From Chloroflexota bacterium (lineage in GTDB: Bacteria > Chloroflexota > Dehalococcoidia > Lucifugimonadales > UBA3495), in assembly GCA_028874075.1 (NCBI GenBank), contig JAPPLU010000051.1, forward strand, positions 1-64,000: DNA of 64,000 bases. The letters are read 5' to 3'. A program made the position numbers and the translations under genes. Of this stretch, positions 60,447 to 64,000 are shown piece after piece. The stretch's first letter is position 1; the number at the start of each line of letters is the position of its first letter. The notes under the pieces are model-generated. The model made no database searches and was not told the DNA's origin. It saw nothing but the letters and a program-made list of their open reading frames with translations.

Positions 60447-60475
60447 TTGACACGATTCATATCATAGTGTAGCAT
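60447..60475 (+). promoter_or_regulatory. Promoter of small protein D
   Basis: TTGACA (60447-60452) and TAGCAT (60470-60475) are 17 nt apart. The leader is about 30 nt, with CGGAGG before the ATG at 60512. Confidence 0.7.
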
Positions 60476-60511
60476 AGCTGATGTAAGGCAATTGGTCACC
60501 GGAGGTCAAAA

Positions 60512-60703
60512 ATGCACATACACTTCCATCTTAGCCATGACATTGAGCACAATCATCCCCACGATAAGCCATTCAGCCGTGTGACGCGAGACCTGGATAC
60601 GGTCTTTGACTGGTTGACGGGACCAGAAATGACCGAGCAGCAGCGTTCCGTCCGCAATCAGGCCGAGGCTCTGAACGAGAGGTACGGCAGCGGCGTTATG
60701 TAG
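60512..60703 (+). CDS. Small GPxM-motif protein D, His-rich
   Basis: A 63-aa member of the family: PFSRVTRDLDTVFDWLTGP followed by EMTEQQR. Its first 17 residues contain seven His (MHIHFHLSHDIEHNHPH), a likely metal-binding stretch absent from the other three. GGAGG lies 7 nt before the ATG. It is the copy closest to the copper ATPase but one short gene (60786) lies between. A role in copper handling is only suggested by this. Confidence 0.7.
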   Translation: MHIHFHLSHDIEHNHPHDKPFSRVTRDLDTVFDWLTGPEMTEQQRSVRNQAEALNERYGSGVM

Positions 60704-60785
60704 CGTAGTCGGGCAATCCTGAGCAGCATAAATAAACAAGAAAGACAGGCAGGAAGGCACAGTTCGTTGAAAAGGAGGTGACACC

Positions 60786-60980
60786 ATGGTAACTATCGGA
60801 CTGCAACAGGAAACTGAGGAAATCAACCGGAAATTGGACGACAAGGTAACCCGGCAGGTGGCAGAAATCATGGAAGCCGCCGTAATCGATGAGGAACAGG
60901 ATCGGGAGATCCCTCCCGTTGCCCCTGCCTGGAAGTTTTCCATGCCCTTTGCGGGAGTACGGTACTTCAGCTACGACTAG
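60786..60980 (+). CDS. Small protein E of the array (no GPxM motif)
   Basis: A 64-aa protein, not of the GPxM family. An acidic helix (EEINRKLDDKVTRQVAEIME) precedes a proline-rich hinge and an aromatic end (WKFSMPFAGVRYFSYD). A strong AAGGAGGTG site lies 7 nt before the ATG. It is probably cotranscribed with D (82-nt gap) and ends before the hairpin at 61028. Function unknown. Confidence 0.6.
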   Translation: MVTIGLQQETEEINRKLDDKVTRQVAEIMEAAVIDEEQDREIPPVAPAWKFSMPFAGVRYFSYD

Positions 60981-61027
60981 CGTACGTGGCTTCTTCTCCG
61001 CCCAGCCCGTACCCCGCAAATTCCAGT

Positions 61028-61057
61028 CCCCCGGCAAGTCCGGGGGGCGTTCTCTTT
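61028..61057 (+). terminator. Hairpin between the small-protein array and copA
   Basis: CCCCCGG and CCGGGGG form a 7-bp stem with loop CAAGT, followed by GCGTTCTCTTTG. It should end the D-E unit. Confidence 0.5.
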
Positions 61058-61226
61058 GTCCCAGCAATAGAGCCCTTGGCCTATTTCCTGCCAGCCGCGC
61101 CGGTCTCCCTCCTCCAGCTCCTATTCAACGAGTGGGACTGCAAATCCTTTATAATAGCCGCAGCAAACTGGAAGCCAGCTCATAGCTCAGTAGTTATCTA
61201 TTCCGCCATTCATTTCAGCGAGGCCA

Positions 61227-63773
<2,547 letters not shown>

Positions 63774-64000
63774 ACTGTGTCCAGCGAGGAATGTCGGCGG
63801 TACTGCTGGTGCACACCGGGCGACGACGCTGTTCAAGAACCCTGCAACAGTCAGGCACAGGGCCATGCCTCGCGCCCGTGAGTCCAGGCTCAAGCCGACA
63901 AAGACCGCCGGCCAGGGGCGCTCCTGAGCATATCTGCCGCCTGTCCCACCATTGGTCTCTGTGTTATACTTTTCGCCTGTTGAAAGCTACGACTTCAGTA
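63774..64000. other. Right-edge non-coding region
   Basis: No supported gene. A TATACT at 63965-63970 could be the -10 of a gene beyond the right edge. Confidence 0.35.

Overview
This window looks like a chromosomal segment of an uncultured or environmental Chloroflexota bacterium, most plausibly of the Dehalococcoidia/SAR202 type. That placement is an inference from gene content: four luciferase-like (LLM) flavin/F420 oxidoreductases, a family III CoA-transferase, a D-hydantoinase, family 5 solute-binding lipoproteins with charged Val/Glu/Lys linkers, a DUF1800/DUF1501 pair and many beta-propeller proteins. No rRNA or marker gene is present to settle it. Most genes are ordinary, densely packed and GC-rich. 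There is one tRNA, tRNA-Pro(GGG), and no CRISPR array, insertion sequence or prophage block.

Layout. 0-7.9 kb: a DICT-plus-Usp-like stress or signal protein, a ketopantoate reductase homologue, a PQQ-type propeller lipoprotein, an LLM oxidoreductase, a retropepsin-like protease and an orphan HsdR-N-type protein. 8-17.8 kb: an acetyl-CoA synthetase-like ligase, a zinc alcohol dehydrogenase, a HicAB toxin-antitoxin pair beside tRNA-Pro, a YciI-like protein, a CoA-transferase, an orphan phage-like HTH protein, and a TPP-dependent decarboxylase operon (alpha, beta, small membrane protein, and a beta paralogue that has lost its TPP motif). 17.9-21 kb: a DtxR-type metal regulator divergent from an iron-type ABC permease. 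21-32.5 kb: an LVIVD propeller, two family 5 solute-binding proteins, an OsmC-family gene with an in-frame TGA, a very large amidase-signature enzyme and an LLM oxidoreductase. 32.6-42 kb: DppC/DppB permeases, a divergent tubulin/FtsZ-like GTPase with a membrane partner, a PanB / DUF2520 / P1-peptidase operon and SbcD. 42-58 kb: an MFS transporter, hydantoinase, LLM oxidoreductase, the DUF1800-DUF1501-NHL operon, PstS and aquaporin facing each other across Pho-box-like repeats, a secreted HNH/lamin-tail lipoprotein and several oxidoreductases. 59-63.8 kb: an array of tiny paralogous proteins running into a CopA-type copper ATPase.

The two most interesting things are these. First, the gene at 24867-25889 is a tandem-domain OsmC homologue whose catalytic Cys position is an in-frame TGA, followed at the right distance by a strong hairpin. 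It reads as a selenoprotein with a bacterial SECIS, and its second OsmC-like domain carries Ser at the equivalent position. Second, 59.2-60.7 kb holds four small proteins (61-63 aa) that share an ungapped core of about 26 residues ending in a GPxM(T/S/P)E(R/Q)xR motif. They have strong ribosome sites and several have their own consensus promoters. I do not recognise this family. Further points are the 11-bp-periodic TTAA arrays between pstS and an aquaporin, the divergent tubulin-like operon, and a possible pantothenate-linked beta-aminopeptidase.
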